This document shows positions 21,994-31,100 of a stretch of DNA of 44,529 nucleotides, in pieces. The DNA lies in the NCBI GenBank assembly GCA_018334495.1, contig JAGXLV010000019.1, forward strand, positions 1-44,529. Reading direction: 5' to 3'. Position numbers and translations under genes: made by a program. The stretch comes from Oleiphilaceae bacterium. GTDB taxonomy: Bacteria; Pseudomonadota; Gammaproteobacteria; Pseudomonadales; Oleiphilaceae. How positions within the stretch are numbered: the first letter of the stretch is position 1; each line of letters opens with the position of its first letter. The notes below the pieces were generated by a model, which was given only the letters and a program-made list of their open reading frames with translations, was not told the origin of the DNA and made no database searches.

Positions 21994-22865
21994 TGAGCAT
22001 CCTGATTAACAAAGACACCAAGGTTATCTGTCAGGGCTTTACCGGCGCCCAGGGCACTTTCCACTCGGAACAGGCGCTTGCCTACGGAACCAAGATGGTC
22101 GGTGGCGTAAGCCCCGGCAAAGGTGGCACTGAACATCTGGGCCTGCCTGTGTTCAACACGGTCCGAGAGGCCGTTGAGTCCACCGGTGCGACCGCATCGG
22201 TTATCTATGTGCCTGCGCCTTTTTGCAAAGACGCCATCATAGAAGCGGGCGAGGCTGGCATCGAATTGATCGTGTGCATCACTGAAGGCATCCCCACCCT
22301 CGACATGCTCTACGTCAAAGAGTACGTGGATCGTAAAGGCATTGTCATGATCGGTCCCAATTGCCCGGGCGTGATAACACCGGGCGAGTCCAAGATCGGC
22401 ATCATGCCGGGGCATATTCACAAGCCCGGCCGCGTGGGCATTGTCTCCCGTTCAGGCACTCTGACCTACGAAGCTGTTAAGCAGACCACGGATTTTGGCT
22501 ACGGCCAGTCCACCTGTGTCGGTATTGGTGGCGACCCGATTCCGGGCTCCAGCTTCATCGATATGCTTAAGCTTTTTCAGGATGATGCCAAGACCGAGGC
22601 GATCGTGATGATCGGCGAAATCGGTGGTACCGCGGAAGAAGAAGCGGCAAAGTTCATTAAAGAGAACGTGACCAAGCCGGTTGTGTGTTATATCGCAGGG
22701 GTCACCGCACCTCCGGGCAAACGGATGGGCCATGCCGGCGCCATTATTGCCGGTGGCAAGGGCACTGCGGATGAGAAGTTCGCGGCTATGGAAGATGCCG
22801 GTGTCAAAACCGTGCGAAGCCTCGCTGAAATTGGCAAGGCACTGCAGGAAGTGACTAGCTGGTAA
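21993..22865 (+). CDS. sucD: succinyl-CoA synthetase alpha subunit SucD
   Basis: CoA-binding subunit that carries the phosphohistidine intermediate. 290 residues (E. coli 289). The CoA-binding Rossmann domain starts [40 protein letters not shown] is present, and the phosphorylated histidine is H247 in [10 protein letters not shown]. It is the last gene of the sdhCDAB-sucAB-lpd-sucCD block, with a strong intrinsic terminator starting about 20 bp after the stop. Confidence 0.97.
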   Translation: MSILINKDTKVICQGFTGAQGTFHSEQALAYGTKMVGGVSPGKGGTEHLGLPVFNTVREAVESTGATASVIYVPAPFCKDAIIEAGEAGIELIVCITEGIPTLDMLYVKEYVDRKGIVMIGPNCPGVITPGESKIGIMPGHIHKPGRVGIVSRSGTLTYEAVKQTTDFGYGQSTCVGIGGDPIPGSSFIDMLKLFQDDAKTEAIVMIGEIGGTAEEEAAKFIKENVTKPVVCYIAGVTAPPGKRMGHAGAIIAGGKGTADEKFAAMEDAGVKTVRSLAEIGKALQEVTSW

Positions 22866-22886
22866 ACTGACGGCAAGTCAGCTTGG

Positions 22887-22923
22887 CCCCCGCGTTCGGA
22901 TTGCCCGGACAGCGGGGGTTTTT
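22887..22923 (+). terminator. intrinsic terminator of the sdh-suc operon
   Basis: CCCCCGC (22887-22893) pairs with GCGGGGG (22912-22918), with an internal imperfect stem in the loop, followed by TTTTT. It lies ~20 bp downstream of sucD. Confidence 0.9.
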
Positions 22924-22967
22924 GCGTTCAGGGCGGTCCTGTTTGTTTTTTCGGGGCCACATCAGTC

Positions 22968-22973
22968 TATAAT
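22968..22973 (+). promoter_or_regulatory. -10 element of the trpS promoter
   Basis: A perfect TATAAT 56 bp before the trpS start codon and just after the sucD terminator. A T-rich -35 region (TTGTTT at 22943-22948, 19-bp spacer) is suboptimal. Confidence 0.5.
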
Positions 22974-23029
22974 GGCGCCTCAGAGATTATCGTTTACTGA
23001 ATGGCTAATTATCCAAAGGAGTTCATGCA

Positions 23030-24244
23030 TTGAGTTCTGTAGATTCCCAGCAACGTGTGCTGTCCGGAATGCGTCCCACCGGCAAGCTGCACCTTGGTCA
23101 TTACCACGGTGTCCTGAAGAACTGGGTTAAGCTCCAGCATGAATTCGAGTGTTTTTTCTTCGTTGCCGACTGGCATGCCTTGACGACTCACTACGAAGAC
23201 CCTTCGGTTATTAAAGAAAGCGTATGGGATATGGTGATCGACTGGTTGGCCTCAGGTGTAAACCCGGGGTCGGCAACGCTGTTCATTCAGTCGAGAGTGC
23301 CAGAGCACGCCGAGCTTCATTTGCTGCTGTCCATGATTACGCCTCTGGGCTGGCTGGAGCGGGTGCCAACGTACAAAGATCAGATCGAAAAGCTTCGTGA
23401 GAAAGACCTGGCCACTTATGGGTTTCTCGGATACCCGCTTTTGCAGAGTGCGGACATCCTTACCTATCGGGCGGGCCGGGTTCCGGTCGGCGCCGATCAG
23501 GTGTCCCACATCGAAATAACCCGTGAGCTGGCCCGCCGCTTTAATCATATTTATGGTCGGGAGCCGGGTTTCGAGGAGCAGGCTGAAAGCGCTATTGTCA
23601 AGATGGGCAAGAAAAACGCCAAACTCTATCGATCACTCAAACGCCGGTATCAGGAGGAAGGTGACATGGAGGCGCTGGATACCGCCCGGGCACTGCTTAA
23701 AGAGCAGCAGAATATATCACTGGGTGACCGGGAACGGCTCTACGGTTATATCGAGGGTGGTGGCAAGGTTATCCTGCCCGAGCCCAAGGCGTTGCTGACG
23801 CCGGAGTCCAAATTGCCGGGGCTGGATGGGCAAAAGATGTCCAAGTCGTATAACAACACTATCGGCCTGCGGGAAGACCCCGACAGTGTTGCGGCAAAAG
23901 TACGGAAGATGCCCACGGACCCCCAGCGCGTGCGCCGGACTGACCCGGGTGAGCCGGAGAAGTGCCCTGTTTGGGGCTTGCACAAGGCTTACTCTGACAA
24001 CGAAGTCCAGGAATGGGTGCAAAGCGGCTGCCGCAGCGCCGGCATTGGTTGCCTGGACTGCAAGAAACCGGTCATTGACGCCATTGTGGAAGAGCAGCGT
24101 CCCCTGCATGAGCGTGCTCGGGAGTACGAGGGCAATCCGGATCTTGTGCGCTCCATTATCGATGAAGGCTGTGAGCAGGCCCGTGATGCGGCCAGGGGGA
24201 CCCTGGAAGAAGTACGGGCGGTGATGGGGTTGCAGTACCGCTGA
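23030..24244 (+). CDS. trpS: tryptophanyl-tRNA synthetase TrpS, long form with insertion
   Basis: Charges tRNA-Trp. Class I motifs: the HIGH-like motif in KLHLGHYHG and KMSKS at 269-273. At 404 residues it is ~70 longer than E. coli TrpRS (334), where KMSKS lies near 195. The extra ~65 residues (about 183-247) are a charged helical insertion between the Rossmann core (QVSHIEITRELARRFN) and KMSKS, including KLYRSLKRRYQEEG. Long TrpRS forms are known in Pseudomonas and relatives. The start is TTG: AAAGGAG (to 23021) is eight bases before it, while an ATG at 23025 is too close and opens a two-codon frame only. It begins a likely operon with scpA-scpB-rluB (29-bp gap). Confidence 0.95.
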   Translation: MSSVDSQQRVLSGMRPTGKLHLGHYHGVLKNWVKLQHEFECFFFVADWHALTTHYEDPSVIKESVWDMVIDWLASGVNPGSATLFIQSRVPEHAELHLLLSMITPLGWLERVPTYKDQIEKLREKDLATYGFLGYPLLQSADILTYRAGRVPVGADQVSHIEITRELARRFNHIYGREPGFEEQAESAIVKMGKKNAKLYRSLKRRYQEEGDMEALDTARALLKEQQNISLGDRERLYGYIEGGGKVILPEPKALLTPESKLPGLDGQKMSKSYNNTIGLREDPDSVAAKVRKMPTDPQRVRRTDPGEPEKCPVWGLHKAYSDNEVQEWVQSGCRSAGIGCLDCKKPVIDAIVEEQRPLHERAREYEGNPDLVRSIIDEGCEQARDAARGTLEEVRAVMGLQYR

Positions 24245-24273
24245 GCCCAGCGCCGATACCTCGGGACGATGTC

Positions 24274-25113
24274 ATGACCGAAGAAGTAACAGGCGAAGAA
24301 CAGCTGGCGGAAGTCGGGGCGGTGCCAGTTTCGGAAGCGGAGCCGGTCGCCAGGATTTCAGGCCGGCGGTTACTGGATCTACCTAGAGATCTCTATATTC
24401 CACCGGATGCCCTCGCGGTATTTCTGGAAGCGTTTGAAGGTCCGCTGGACCTGCTCCTGTACCTGATACGGCGCCAGAATATGGACATTCTGGACATTGA
24501 TGTCAGTGAGATTACCCGCCAGTACATGGATTACATCAGCGCCGTTGAGACCTTGCGTTTTGATCTGGCGGCGGAGTATCTGGTCATGGCTGCCACTCTC
24601 GCCGAAATAAAATCGCGCATGCTGCTGCCTCGCCAGGCCACGGATGACGAAGAGGAAATCGATCCCCGCGCCGAGTTGATTCGTCGGTTGCAGCAGTATG
24701 AGCGCTTCAAGAAGGCCGCGGAAGACATTGATCAACTGCCGCGCATGGAGCGGGACACCCTGGCCGTTAATGCGGCCCTGCCACAATTGACAAGTGGCCA
24801 GGCTGCCCCCGACGTCAGCCTTCAGGACATGTTGCTGGCCTTGCACGGAGTGCTTAAAAGAGCGGATCTTTTTACCAGCCATCATGTCGAAAAAGAGCGC
24901 CTGTCGACCCGGGAGCGCATGTCTGCCATCCTCGCGGCACTTGTGGACGAACATTTCATCAAATTCGAGAGCCTGTTCACCCCCGAAGAGGGGCGACTCG
25001 GAGTGGTGGTCACTTTCCTGGCGACCCTGGAGCTGATCAAGGAACAATTGATCGAAGTGGTGCAGGCCGAAGTCATGGGGAGTATTCATGTGCGTGCCAG
25101 GGCCGTGAGCTGA
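24274..25113 (+). CDS. scpA: segregation and condensation protein A (kleisin) ScpA
   Basis: Kleisin subunit that bridges Smc heads and binds ScpB dimers in the bacterial condensin. 279 residues. After a ~45-residue acidic N-terminal extension the ScpA domain starts AVFLEAFEGPLDLLLYLIRRQNMDILDI, followed by the typical AAEYLVMAATLAEIKSRMLLP, and ends with a winged-helix part (FLATLELIKEQLIEVVQAE). It lies one base upstream of scpB. The partner Smc is encoded 3 kb downstream in the same direction, beyond rluB and a reverse-strand cyclase gene. Confidence 0.95.
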   Translation: MTEEVTGEEQLAEVGAVPVSEAEPVARISGRRLLDLPRDLYIPPDALAVFLEAFEGPLDLLLYLIRRQNMDILDIDVSEITRQYMDYISAVETLRFDLAAEYLVMAATLAEIKSRMLLPRQATDDEEEIDPRAELIRRLQQYERFKKAAEDIDQLPRMERDTLAVNAALPQLTSGQAAPDVSLQDMLLALHGVLKRADLFTSHHVEKERLSTRERMSAILAALVDEHFIKFESLFTPEEGRLGVVVTFLATLELIKEQLIEVVQAEVMGSIHVRARAVS

Positions 25114-25114
25114 C

Positions 25115-25768
25115 ATGAACAACGAAGACAACATTCGACATCTGCAGGCCATTGTCGAAGCGGCTTTGCTTACTGCCGGCAAACCGCTTTCGCTGGAGCA
25201 GCTTCGCGACTTATTCGACGAGGACGAGCGGCCTGCCCGGCAGATGATGGAACACGTTCTGTTCCAGCTCGCCCAGGCCTGCGAGGGCAGGGGATTTGAG
25301 TTGAAGAAGGTCGCCAGCGGTTATCGTTTCCAGGTTCGGCAGCAATACGCGGGTTGGGTCAGCAAGCTGTTTGAGGAAAAGCCCCAGCGCTATTCACGCG
25401 CCCTCCTGGAAACCCTGGCACTGATCGCTTACCGCCAGCCGATTACCCGGGGGGAAATAGAAGATATACGCGGGGTGACGGTAAGCAGCAATATTGTCCG
25501 CACGTTGCTTGAACGTGAGTGGGTTCGCATTGTCGGCCACAAAGATGTACCCGGCCGTCCCGCCATGTATGCCACCACGAAGCTGTTCCTTGACTATTTC
25601 GGTCTTGGCGCACTGGACCAGCTGCCGCCTCTGTCTGAAATACGGGATCTGGACGAGATCGGACGCGAGATTGAGAAAACCATACAGGCCGAAATCGAAT
25701 TCGAATCACCCGGCACAGTTAAAAAACATTTCCCCGATGACGACCCTCGGGACTTGACACAGCACTGA
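25115..25768 (+). CDS. scpB: segregation and condensation protein B ScpB
   Basis: Dimeric winged-helix (kite) subunit of Smc-ScpAB. 217 residues. The N-terminal wing begins HLQAIVEAALLTAGKPLSLEQL, and the second contains SRALLETLALIAYRQPITRGEIEDIRGV and the family motif GHKDVPGRPAMYATTKLFLDYFG. The start codon follows the scpA stop by one base. rluB follows after 36 bp, the widely conserved scpB-rluB pairing. Confidence 0.96.
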   Translation: MNNEDNIRHLQAIVEAALLTAGKPLSLEQLRDLFDEDERPARQMMEHVLFQLAQACEGRGFELKKVASGYRFQVRQQYAGWVSKLFEEKPQRYSRALLETLALIAYRQPITRGEIEDIRGVTVSSNIVRTLLEREWVRIVGHKDVPGRPAMYATTKLFLDYFGLGALDQLPPLSEIRDLDEIGREIEKTIQAEIEFESPGTVKKHFPDDDPRDLTQH

Positions 25769-25804
25769 CAGACGCCTGATCTGTCAACCAATGAGGAAGC
25801 ATTA

Positions 25805-26794
25805 ATGGCGTCACAACGCCCGCAAAGACCACGCCCCGGCAAGCCGGAAACGGCCAAACCCACTGCACCCGCTGAGCCCGAGCGTCTGCAAAAAATGCTG
25901 TCGCGGGCGGGTATCGGTTCCCGGCGCGAAGTGGAAACCTGGATGGAGGCGGGCCGAATTACCGTCAACGGCCGACCCGCCGAACCCGGGATTAAAGTGA
26001 CGGCCGAGGCAAAGGTCGAACTGGATGGCAAACGTCTGGAGCTGGTTGTTGCCTCCGAAGTGGTGCGCAGGGTACTGATGTATAATAAGCCGGAGGGCGA
26101 AGTATCCACCCGCAAGGACCCTGAGGGCCGTCCAACCGTATTCGATAGCCTGCCGCGGCTCAAGGATCATCGCTGGATTGCCATCGGCCGCCTGGATATC
26201 AATACTACCGGGCTCATGCTGTTCACCACGGACGGAGAATTGGCGAACCGCCTTATGCATCCGTCCCGTGGCGTTGACCGGGAGTACGCGGTACGGGTGT
26301 TTGGCGAAGTGGACGACGCCATGCTCAAGCGCCTGATGGACGGTGTCATGCTTGAAGATGGCATGGCGCGGTTCTCCGACATCACACCGGCGGGCGGTAG
26401 CGGTATCAACCGTTGGTTTCACGTCACGCTTTTTGGGGGCCGCAATCGGGAAGTCCGTCGCCTCTGGGAATCGCAAAACGTCAGGGTCAGTCGTCTTAAA
26501 AGGGTTCGTTATGGGCCGGCGTTCCTGCCCAGCCGGCTCAGTGTCGGGCGCTGGGAAGAGATGGGTCAGAAAGAAGTCGACGACCTCAGCAAAGCTGTTG
26601 ACCTGGAGCCGGTCGCGGTACCGGTGAAAACCCCGGGCGAATTGGCGGCAATTGAACGCAAGCGTGGCAAGCAGCCGAGTCGGCCTACAAAGAAAACCGG
26701 GCATCGGCGGTGGCAGGTTTCCAGCAGCCGTGCGGAGCCGGCTGGCCGTAAGGGAAGCCGCAAACCCGGCAAACGCCACAAAGGGAGCCAGTAA
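25805..26794 (+). CDS. rluB: 23S rRNA pseudouridine synthase RluB
   Basis: Converts U2605 of 23S rRNA to pseudouridine (RsuA family). 329 residues. A Pro/Lys-rich N-terminus is followed by an S4 RNA-binding domain (ERLQKMLSRAGIGSRREVETWMEAGRITVNG), then the catalytic domain with the nucleophilic Asp in GRLDINTTGLMLFTTDGELANRLMHPS and the family motif GGRNREVRRLWES. The last ~60 residues are a strongly basic, disordered tail (KRGKQPSRPTKKTGHRRW..), as in E. coli RluB. GAGGAAG sits before the ATG. It is the last gene of the trpS/scp group, convergent with the cyclase gene after 32 bp; no terminator is seen there. Confidence 0.93.
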   Translation: MASQRPQRPRPGKPETAKPTAPAEPERLQKMLSRAGIGSRREVETWMEAGRITVNGRPAEPGIKVTAEAKVELDGKRLELVVASEVVRRVLMYNKPEGEVSTRKDPEGRPTVFDSLPRLKDHRWIAIGRLDINTTGLMLFTTDGELANRLMHPSRGVDREYAVRVFGEVDDAMLKRLMDGVMLEDGMARFSDITPAGGSGINRWFHVTLFGGRNREVRRLWESQNVRVSRLKRVRYGPAFLPSRLSVGRWEEMGQKEVDDLSKAVDLEPVAVPVKTPGELAAIERKRGKQPSRPTKKTGHRRWQVSSSRAEPAGRKGSRKPGKRHKGSQ

Positions 26795-26826
26795 GAAAGG
26801 CCATTTGCGCCCTGGTCATCCCGGAG

Positions 26827-27786
26827 TCAGGGGGCAGGGCGCTGGCGCCGCTGGTCAGGAATGCTGCTTGCCACCCGGGTGCAGTTGCGGCCCTGGTCTT
26901 TGGCCCGGTAGAGAGCCTCGTCGGCGCGGGCAACCCACTGCTCGGGCGTTTCGCCTTTCTGGCGCATGGCGACGCCGACGCTGACTGTGGTTTTTACATT
27001 TTCTTCGCCACAATTGACCGTCAATTTCGCAATAAAGTCCCTGATGCGTTCAGCGACGTGGTGCCCTGCTGCCAGGTCGGCATGGGGCAATATCACCGCA
27101 AATTCCTCCCCGCCAAAACGAAAAACAGTGTCGGTATTGCGCGTGGCCCGACCCAGCTCAGCCGCGGCAGCCCGTAAAATATGGTCACCAATCACGTGCC
27201 CGTGATTGTCATTGATGCGCTTGAAACGGTCCAGGTCACAAAGAAGCAGCGTTGAACCCTGGTCGTGGCGATCGCCCAGATGGCACTCCCGCTCAAGCGA
27301 CTCATTAAGAGCTCTTTTATTGGGGATTTGTGTCAATGAGTCCGTCAGCGCGGCTTGCTGCACGGCAGCATGTTCGCAGGCATTGCGGATAGGAAGGATG
27401 GCCACGCTCAGCATCTGCTCGATGGCTTTCAGTTCCTCTTCCGCAAACGGCACTTTGCGGCGGAAAGTCAGCTCGCCGTATTTGATGCCTTCCAGCGTCA
27501 GACGGTAATCGCAGCGGTGCCGGCCGCCCATTCCGGTTGCGTAGACCAGTTCCTGGTTGGCGATGTGGTGGCGGTAAGTCATCTGGTCAAAAGGCACCAG
27601 CTTGGCTAGCTCCTCGACAAAGATGGCCACCAGAGTTTCCAATGACAGCGAGGTGGTGAGCCGGCGACACAGGCGGGTGAATGGATCGTCGGCCTGATGC
27701 CATTGCTCGGTCGCCTTCCGCAAAGCCGCCAGATCGGACGAACCTTCACCTGTGTGCGCCAGAAACGGGGTCGTTGTACCTGCCAT
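26827..27786 (-). CDS. GAF-like/GGDEF diguanylate cyclase
   Basis: Makes c-di-GMP from two GTP. 319 residues with no membrane segment or signal peptide, so cytosolic. The N-terminal ~150 residues resemble a GAF sensor (TTSLSLETLVAIFVEELAKLVPFDQMTYRHH). The GGDEF domain carries the active-site GGEEF at 225-229 and the inhibitory I-site RNTD at 216-219, five residues upstream, so it should be catalytically active and product-inhibited. The ATG at 27786 has GAGGAG seven bases upstream and is preferred over an earlier in-frame ATG (27807). It is monocistronic, divergent from smc, with a TTGTTTAAACAA palindrome 62 bp upstream. Confidence 0.92.
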   Translation of the reverse strand: MAGTTTPFLAHTGEGSSDLAALRKATEQWHQADDPFTRLCRRLTTSLSLETLVAIFVEELAKLVPFDQMTYRHHIANQELVYATGMGGRHRCDYRLTLEGIKYGELTFRRKVPFAEEELKAIEQMLSVAILPIRNACEHAAVQQAALTDSLTQIPNKRALNESLERECHLGDRHDQGSTLLLCDLDRFKRINDNHGHVIGDHILRAAAAELGRATRNTDTVFRFGGEEFAVILPHADLAAGHHVAERIRDFIAKLTVNCGEENVKTTVSVGVAMRQKGETPEQWVARADEALYRAKDQGRNCTRVASSIPDQRRQRPAP

Positions 27787-28116
27787 GATTGACTCCTCTT
27801 GTATCATGCAGGTGCTGAAGCATTTAAGGTGCCAATAATGTTTAGCATTGTTTAAACAACAACTTAAAGAGTCAATCTTCGCGGATTTTCCAAAACGAAC
27901 GATGGTGTGTCAAAAACCCGGCGATCGCCGGCAAACCTCTGCCGCAGGTCTTCTTCATGACGCTGTTTTAATGACTCATCCGGCCCAACACCTGGGGCTT
28001 GCGGTTGCCTGTGCTACACTTCGCGCAGAAGTTCTGGCGCCGCCACTTCCCCCGGGGCGCCAACGTATGGGCATCAATCTCACAATGGGACCTTTTACCG
28101 GACGAACGAACCAACG
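27787..28116. other. 330-bp divergent region between cyclase gene and smc
   Basis: No gene is seen. It contains the palindrome TTGTTTAAACAA (27848-27859) on the cyclase side, a perfect CCGGCGATCGCCGG palindrome (27918-27931), and a possible extended -10 for smc, TGC-TACACT (28012-28020), without a clear -35. The smc start lacks a strong ribosome site. Confidence 0.5.
28012..28020 (+). promoter_or_regulatory. candidate extended -10 promoter of smc
   Basis: TG-C-TACACT matches the extended -10 form (TGnTATAAT, 4 of 6 in the hexamer) ~100 bp before smc. No convincing -35 is seen, which extended -10 promoters can tolerate. Confidence 0.35.
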
Positions 28117-31100
28117 ATGCGTCTGAAATCAATAAAACTCGCGGGTTTCAAATCCTTCGTCGACCCGACCACCGTGCCGTTTCCGACCAATATGACGGCG
28201 GTCGTTGGCCCGAATGGTTGCGGCAAATCCAACATTATTGACGCGGTGCGTTGGGTGATGGGCGAAAGCTCCGCCAAATATCTGCGCGGTGAGTCCATGT
28301 CGGATGTCATTTTCAACGGTTCCACTGCCCGCAAGCCCGTTAGCCAGGCCAGTATTGAGCTGGTGTTTGATAATAGCGATGGTTCGGCACCCGGCGAGTT
28401 TGTCAGTTTCAATGAAATCTCCGTAAAACGCCGGGTCGTTCGTGAAGGTCAATCCGACTATTTCCTTAATGGTGCCAAGTGCCGTCGTCGCGACATTACC
28501 GATCTTTTCCTGGGCACAGGGCTGGGGCCGCGCAGTTACGCCATTATCGAGCAAGGCACGATCTCCCGCCTCATTGAATCCAAGCCGGAAGAACTTAGAA
28601 GTTATATTGAAGAGGCGGCGGGCATTTCCAAATACAAGGAACGTCGCCGGGAAACTGAAAACCGGATTCGCCGAACCCAGGAGAACCTGGAGCGTCTCAC
28701 TGATCTCAGGGATGAGCTTCAGCGTCAACTCCAGCATCTGGAGCGGCAGGCCCAAGCGGCTGAAAAATATAAGGCCTACCGCCAGGAAGAGCGTCAAAAG
28801 AAGGCGGAATTAACTGTGCTTCGCTGGCAGGCTCTGGATACGGAACTTGATGCAGGCCGCACGCTTGCCCGTGACACCGAGCTGGAGCTTGAGCGCCTGC
28901 TGACCCGGCGAGTGCATCTTGAAACCGTCCTTGAGTCGTTGCGCACCAGTCATCAGGAGCGCACCGAGCATTTCAACAAGGCCCAGGCCCGCTATTATGA
29001 GGCCGGAGCCGACATCGCCCGCATTGAACAGAGTCTGGAGCATCAGCGCCAGCGCAGCCGTCAGTTGGCCTCCGAGCTGGATCAGGCCCTGGCAAGCCAG
29101 AGTGAGCTGACCCGAGAGCTGGAACAGGATGAACACAAGCTCGCCCAGGCCCGGCAAGAACTGGCCCGCAGGGAGCCCGAACAGCAAGCCATGGCGGAGC
29201 AGGCCGAGGCGTCAAGGGCGAGCCTTGCGCAAGCCGAGGAGGCCATGAGCGAATGGCAGAACACTTGGGAAACCTTCAGTAACCGGTCTTCCGACAGCAA
29301 GCGTCAGTCCGAGCTGGCACAGTCCCGCATTCGCGGTATTGACGACAACGTCGAAGGGTTGCGTCGTCGTCAACAGCGCCTTGAGGAGGAGCAGGCCTTG
29401 CTTGAGAGCCAGATCGATCGGAATGAGCTCGACGAACTCCTGGAGGAAGAAAAGATTGCGTCGATGCAACGCGAAGAAGCGAGCTTGCGGATCGAGTCCG
29501 TTCAGGACCACCTTCGCGACTCACGTACTCAAAATAAACAGCTGGAAGAAACCGTCAGCGAATACCGCCAAACGGTTCACTCTTTGCGCGCCAATCTGGA
29601 TTCGCAACAAGCGCTGTTGGGCGAGCAAATGGGCAGTCAGGATGCCGGGCTGCAATCCTGGCTCAATGAGCATCAGTTATCCGGGGCGCCCCGTCTGACA
29701 CGGCAAATCACGGTTGCACCCGGTTGGGCATTTGCCGTTGAACAGGTGTTGGGAAGCCTGTCTCAAAGCCTTTGTGTGCCCGCACTGGATGGCTTGAGTC
29801 AAGCCCTGGCAGGGGCTCCCCGGGGCGCGGCGTTAGTGGAGGACGTCAGCATCGAATCCAGCGCCACAGCCGGCCGCAGCCTGGCCAGTCAGGTAACTGG
29901 CGCCGACGGCTTCGGCCAGCTGTTATCCGCCATTGACACCGCCGACAGCCTCACCGAGGCACTCGCAAAACGGGACCAGCTCACCCCCAACACCAGCATC
30001 GTAACCCGGGAGGGGGTCTGGCTCGGGCGTCACTGGCTGCGAATGCCACTGTCCGACGCCGGCCAGATTGGTGCGATTGAGCGTCAGCATCGGGTTGATC
30101 AGCTTCAGGAAGAGCTTGATCAAGCCACGGAGCGCCTGGAAGCCGCCCTAGCCGAATTTGACGAACGTCAGGCCATTACGGCCAGGGCCGAGAACGAGCG
30201 TGACGAAGTCCAGCGGGTGTTCAATGAGGCTGAACGTGAATCCGGTAGAATTACGGCCCGCATCAGTGGGTTGCAGGCCCGGGCCGAACAAATTGACAGT
30301 CGGCTGGTGCGTATTCGGGACGATCTCGTGGATGTCGCTGACCAGTTGCTGGAACAACGGGAATCCCTGGCCGAGACCCGGCTGGAATGGCAAGAATCGC
30401 TGACCGCTAACGAAGCCATTGATCTTGACAAGGAAAAGCTGCTGACCCAGCGTGACAGCCTGCGGCAAAACCTTGATCAGCTTCGCCAGCAAAGCCGCCA
30501 CGACCGTGATCATGCGCACCAGTTGCAACTGGACGTGCAGGCGCTGACCAGTCAGCGGCACGGCCTGGCCCAGACCCTGGACCGCATGCAGGGCCAGAAA
30601 GAGCGACTTGCAGAACGCGTAACCATGCTGCAGGAAAGCCGGGAAGAGACTGAAGAACCACTGGAAGACCTGCGGATGCAGCTTGACGGTTTGCTGGAAC
30701 GGCGTCTGGCGGAAGAGGATAAGCTCGCCGCCGCCCGGGATGGCCTGGAAGACATTGACCGGCAGGTTCGTGACAACGAACAGGGTCGCAGCCGCGCCGA
30801 GCAGACGATCGGGGACATCAGGGCCAGGCTTGAAAAACAGAAAATGGAGTCCCAGGCCCTTGAGATACGTGCTGGCAATCACCTGGAGCAGCTAGCGGAA
30901 CTGGACCTCAGGTTACAGGCGGTGCTGGAACACATGCCGGAAGAGGCCAGTGAAGCAACTTGGGCCGATGAGTTGGAGCGGATCGCCAACCGAATTCAGC
31001 GTCTCGGGGCCATCAATCTGGCGGCCATCGACGAATACCAGGCCCAGAGCGAACGTAAGACTTACCTCGACAGCCAGCATGAAGATCTTACCGAAGCGCT

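Noticed and set aside
27918..27931. GGCGATCGCC palindrome resembling the cyanobacterial HIP1 sequence
   Set aside because: A single noted occurrence in a non-cyanobacterial context; a 10-bp match in GC-rich DNA is not meaningful.
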